A stretch of 8,776 bases of DNA from Pseudomonadota bacterium. GTDB taxonomy: Bacteria > Pseudomonadota > Alphaproteobacteria > Rhizobiales > Xanthobacteraceae. The notes beneath the pieces are model-generated. The model searched no databases. It worked only from the letters and a program-made list of their open reading frames with translations, and was not told the origin of the DNA. The translations under genes were made by a program, and so were the position numbers. This document shows, one piece after another, positions 6,727 through 8,776 of this stretch (within the stretch, counting starts at the first letter, position 1; the number at the start of each line of letters is the position of its first letter). Where the stretch lies: NCBI GenBank assembly GCA_023432885.1, contig JAEZEU010000039.1, positions 1 through 8,776 on the forward strand. The letters run 5' to 3'.

Positions 6727-7419
6727 TCACCGCCGTTCAACAACGCGAATTCCGTTTGCGCCTGCCAGGATCACCGTGCTGGCGAGGCCGACGAACAGTC
6801 CGCTCTCGACCACGCCAGGGATCGCGTTCAACAGGCTTGCCAGACGCGGCACGTCCGCGATCCGGCCGAGATGGCTATCGACGATCCAGTGGCCGCCATC
6901 GGTGACAAAAACGTGGCCGTCCTTGGCCTTCCGGAGCACCATTTGCCCGGAAACTCCGGCCTCCGCAAATGCGCGTTCCATGGCCCGCTTGGTGGCGGCG
7001 AGGCCAAAGGGGACGACCTCCACAGGCAGGGGGAAGCGGCCGAGCGCATCGACCCATTTGGTTTCATCGGCAATCACGATCATGCGATCCGATGCGGCCG
7101 CCACGATCTTTTCCCTGAGCAGAGCCCCGCCCCCGCCCTTGATCAGGTTGAGCGCAGGGTCGACTTCGTCGGCGCCATCCACCGTCAGGTCGAGCCGGTC
7201 GACCTCGTCCAGTGTCGTCAGGGCAATGCCGCACTGCTCGGCCTGGGACCGCGTCGCCTCCGACGTCGGCACGCCGGTCACCTTCATGCCGGCGCGCACC
7301 TTCTCGCCCAGGAGGTCGACGAAGTGCCGTGCCGTCGAGCCGGTGCCGAGCCCGAGCTTCATGCCGTCCTTCACCTGCTCCAGCGCGCGCGCCGCCGCCT
7401 GCCGCTTGAGTGCTTCCAT
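6727..7419 (-). CDS. rpiA: Ribose-5-phosphate isomerase A
   Basis: This cytoplasmic enzyme interconverts ribose 5-phosphate and ribulose 5-phosphate in the pentose phosphate pathway. The 230-residue protein has the phosphate loop GLGTGSTA (23-30), DGADEVD (81-87, with Asp81 and Asp84), KGGGGALLREK (94-104, with the catalytic base Glu103) and GVVESGLFVGLA (202-212). VTDGGHWIVD (172-181) stands where many homologues have T-D-x-G-N; His instead of Asn is a minor variation. ATG 7419 gives the family-like start MEALKRQAAARAL. GTG at 7425 and TTG at 7434 are in-frame alternatives: a GGAG lies 11 nt before the GTG and 17 nt before the ATG, so the exact start is open by a few codons. It is the first gene of the minus-strand run with the DUF2059 gene and gor, fitting a link between NADPH supply and glutathione reduction. 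Confidence 0.95.
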   Translation of the reverse strand: MEALKRQAAARALEQVKDGMKLGLGTGSTARHFVDLLGEKVRAGMKVTGVPTSEATRSQAEQCGIALTTLDEVDRLDLTVDGADEVDPALNLIKGGGGALLREKIVAAASDRMIVIADETKWVDALGRFPLPVEVVPFGLAATKRAMERAFAEAGVSGQMVLRKAKDGHVFVTDGGHWIVDSHLGRIADVPRLASLLNAIPGVVESGLFVGLASTVILAGANGIRVVERR

Positions 7420-7589
7420 GTCCACGTGTGACAATGCTCCGAGCCCCGTCGCGGGGATATCTAGCGTCGTTTGCGACGCAGGAACAGCGCCGAAAATGAG
7501 CTATCCGGCTCCAAAAGGATGGGATTTCGCGGCAATTCCGGCCCAAGCCTACTTGCACCCTTGCCTTTCGCCCGATACCGACTTTGGCC
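7420..7589. promoter_or_regulatory. Divergent promoter region between rpiA and gph
   Basis: These 170 bases separate two genes read outward, so both promoters should lie here, but I could not identify either with confidence. Two perfect hairpins sit on the rpiA side: CCCCG-tcg-CGGGG (7444-7456) and GCGTCG-tttg-CGACGC (7464-7479). Depending on the start site they would lie in the rpiA leader transcript or act as binding sites. Confidence 0.5.
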
Positions 7590-8270
7590 ATGAGCCCTTC
7601 CCGCATCGTCGTATTTGATCTCGACGGCACGCTGGTCGATACCGCGCCGGACCTGATCAACGCCCTGAACTTCGTGCTCGTCCGCGAGGGAGCCTCGCCG
7701 CTGCCGCTTGCTGCCGCGCGCAACATGATCGGCGCAGGCGCGCGCAAGCTGATCGAGCGCGGGCTGGAGGTCGAGGGGCGCACCGTTACCGTCGGCACTC
7801 TTGATCGGATGATGCGCGATTTCGTCGACTATTATGCCGAGCACATTGCCGACGAGTCGCGTCCGTTCGAAGGGCTGGAGGCCGCGCTGGATGACCTCCA
7901 AAGCCGCGGCTACCGCTTCGCGGTCTGCACCAACAAGCTGGAATGGCTCTCAAAACTGCTGCTGGACCGGCTGGGCATAACGGGCCGTTTCGCGGCGATT
8001 TGCGGCGCGGACACGTTTGGCGTGGCAAAGCCCGACCCCACTATCCTGCACCAGACCATCGCCCGGGCCGGCGGACACTCGCCGGCTTCGGTCATGGTCG
8101 GCGACTCCGGGACGGACATCGGGGCGGCGCGACGGGCCGGCATTCCCGTGGTCGGAGTATCATTCGGCTACACCGACGTGCCGCTCGTGGAGCTCAAGCC
8201 GGACCGGCTGATCGAGCATATGATGGAATTGCCCGACGCCGTCGAAAGCCTAGTTAAATCAATGCGATAG
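7590..8270 (+). CDS. gph: Phosphoglycolate phosphatase (HAD superfamily)
   Basis: This 226-residue enzyme should hydrolyse 2-phosphoglycolate to glycolate, clearing a metabolite from DNA repair or from RuBisCO oxygenation. The HAD motifs are all present: DLDGTLVDT (10-18, nucleophile Asp10 and acid/base Asp12), VCTNK (112-116, Thr114), K147 in GVAKPDP, and GDSGTD (171-176, Asp172 and Asp176). A helical cap lies between motif one and two (about 20-85), as in the Gph subfamily. ATG 7590 was chosen over the in-frame TTG at 7584; no good ribosome site precedes either. HAD phosphatases have broad and overlapping substrates, so the family is certain but the exact substrate is a prediction from the D-L-D-G-T-L-V-D-T-A-P-D-L type N-terminus and length. 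Confidence 0.88.
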   Translation: MSPSRIVVFDLDGTLVDTAPDLINALNFVLVREGASPLPLAAARNMIGAGARKLIERGLEVEGRTVTVGTLDRMMRDFVDYYAEHIADESRPFEGLEAALDDLQSRGYRFAVCTNKLEWLSKLLLDRLGITGRFAAICGADTFGVAKPDPTILHQTIARAGGHSPASVMVGDSGTDIGAARRAGIPVVGVSFGYTDVPLVELKPDRLIEHMMELPDAVESLVKSMR

Positions 8271-8598
8271 ATCGGTTTTGCGAAGATTTTCCTGAGCTCA
8301 TCACGTTCGTCATCAGTTAATTGCAGGTCCACCGCCGATGCTCCAACGGGCAGGCCTGCAAGCCCCCCGCTCGGCCAATGTGCGTGTCGGTGAAGCCGGT
8401 TTTCGCCGTGACCGTCACGATGGACAAGTTCCAGCCGCCGCCGTTCCCCGACCCGAACGCGCCTCCGCCGCGATAATCGATCCCGCCGATCGGCCGATCC
8501 ATCCGATTGTGAGTGCGTTGCAACCTGCCTACATTGTGCTAGCCAACGCGAGATGCCTCGCGCGACGCCAAGGGCGGCCGGGGAGTTGATGGAAACGG
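8271..8598. other. Intergenic region upstream of moaA
   Basis: No convincing gene or tRNA is visible in these 328 bases; no GTTCGA-type T-loop is present. Short palindromes occur: GATCGGCCGATC (8488-8499) and CGCGAG-atgc-CTCGCG (8547-8562). A reading frame open across about 8338-8589 lacks an ATG start, a ribosome site and a recognisable product. No hairpin with a T-tract follows gph, so its transcript may continue or end by another mechanism. Confidence 0.5.
8507..8535 (+). promoter_or_regulatory. moaA: Promoter candidate for moaA
   Basis: TTGTGA (8507-8512) and TACATT (8530-8535) each match four of six consensus bases and are 17 bases apart. A start about seven bases later would put the 6-bp hairpin at 8547-8562 in the moaA leader. 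The evidence is consensus matching only. Confidence 0.3.
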
Positions 8599-8776
8599 AT
8601 GAACGGATTGGCTAACACCGAACAGTCGTTGCTGCGTCCGATGGTCGATCCGTTCGGCCGGACCATCCGCTATTTGCGCGTTTCGGTCACCGACCGCTGC
8701 GACCTGCGCTGCTTCTATTGCATGTCAGAGGACATGACCTTCCTGCCGAAGGCGGACCTCCTGACGCTGGAAGAAC
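8599..8776 (+). CDS. moaA: GTP 3',8-cyclase MoaA, 5' part only
   Basis: The first 59 codons of a radical-SAM enzyme that starts molybdenum cofactor synthesis by converting GTP to 3',8-cyclo-GTP. The N-terminus reads VDPFGRTIRYLRVSVTDRC, followed by the 4Fe-4S cluster motif C-D-L-R-C-F-Y-C (Cys34, Cys38, Cys41) and MSEDMTFLPK, all standard for MoaA. The gene continues past the right edge, so the C-terminal second cluster cannot be checked. ATG 8599 is the first start after an in-frame TGA at 8587-8589. GGGGAG (8580-8585) lies 13 nt upstream, a rather long spacing. It is on the same strand as gph but 328 nt away, so it is likely transcribed separately. Confidence 0.93.
   Translation, partial: MNGLANTEQSLLRPMVDPFGRTIRYLRVSVTDRCDLRCFYCMSEDMTFLPKADLLTLEE

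Noticed and set aside
6120..6743. 208-codon N-terminal extension of glutathione reductase
   Set aside because: The extension lies over the DUF2059 gene in another frame and has shadow-like composition; the enzyme's canonical start MAEFDVDLFVIGGG is at 6119.
6032..7618. Plus-strand frame of 528 codons opposite gor, DUF2059 and rpiA
   Set aside because: It spans three well-supported minus-strand genes and has Arg/Ser-rich content without motifs.
8338..8589. 83-codon plus-strand frame before moaA
   Set aside because: It lacks an ATG start and a ribosome site, and the peptide shows no domain.

Overview
The window looks like chromosome from a Bradyrhizobium-like alphaproteobacterium. This is inferred from the high G+C content, the style of the proteins and the housekeeping gene order; no rRNA or other marker gene is present to prove it. 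Its most interesting part is a compact biosynthetic locus for a ribosomally made, thiazole/oxazole-modified peptide (TOMM, also called a linear azol(in)e-containing peptide).

Left end (1-378): the 5' end of a VOC (glyoxalase-fold) protein gene runs off the left edge on the minus strand. It is followed by a regulatory-looking gap with a small hairpin, a perfect inverted repeat and a weak promoter candidate.

TOMM locus (379-4697, plus strand): first comes a 155-residue precursor with a Cys-free leader that resembles a signal peptide and a core carrying 18 Cys, mostly one every third residue. A hairpin plus T-tract that looks like a leaky terminator separates it from a 747-residue fused cyclodehydratase (RRE and E1/ThiF-like N-terminal half, YcaO C-terminal half). 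A 482-residue SagB-type FMN dehydrogenase follows 9 nt later. In the expected pathway the fused enzyme binds the leader and converts Cys to thiazolines using ATP, and the dehydrogenase oxidises these to thiazoles. No transporter, leader protease, immunity gene or regulator is visible.

Housekeeping block (4734-7419, minus strand, convergent with the TOMM genes): rpiA (ribose-5-phosphate isomerase), a secreted DUF2059 protein and gor (glutathione reductase) lie 23 and 32 nt apart and are probably one operon.

Right end (7420-8776): a divergent intergenic region with two hairpins leads to gph (phosphoglycolate phosphatase, plus strand). After a 328-nt gap comes the 5' end of moaA (GTP 3',8-cyclase of molybdopterin synthesis), cut by the right edge. 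No tRNA, rRNA, CRISPR array, insertion sequence or integrase was seen.
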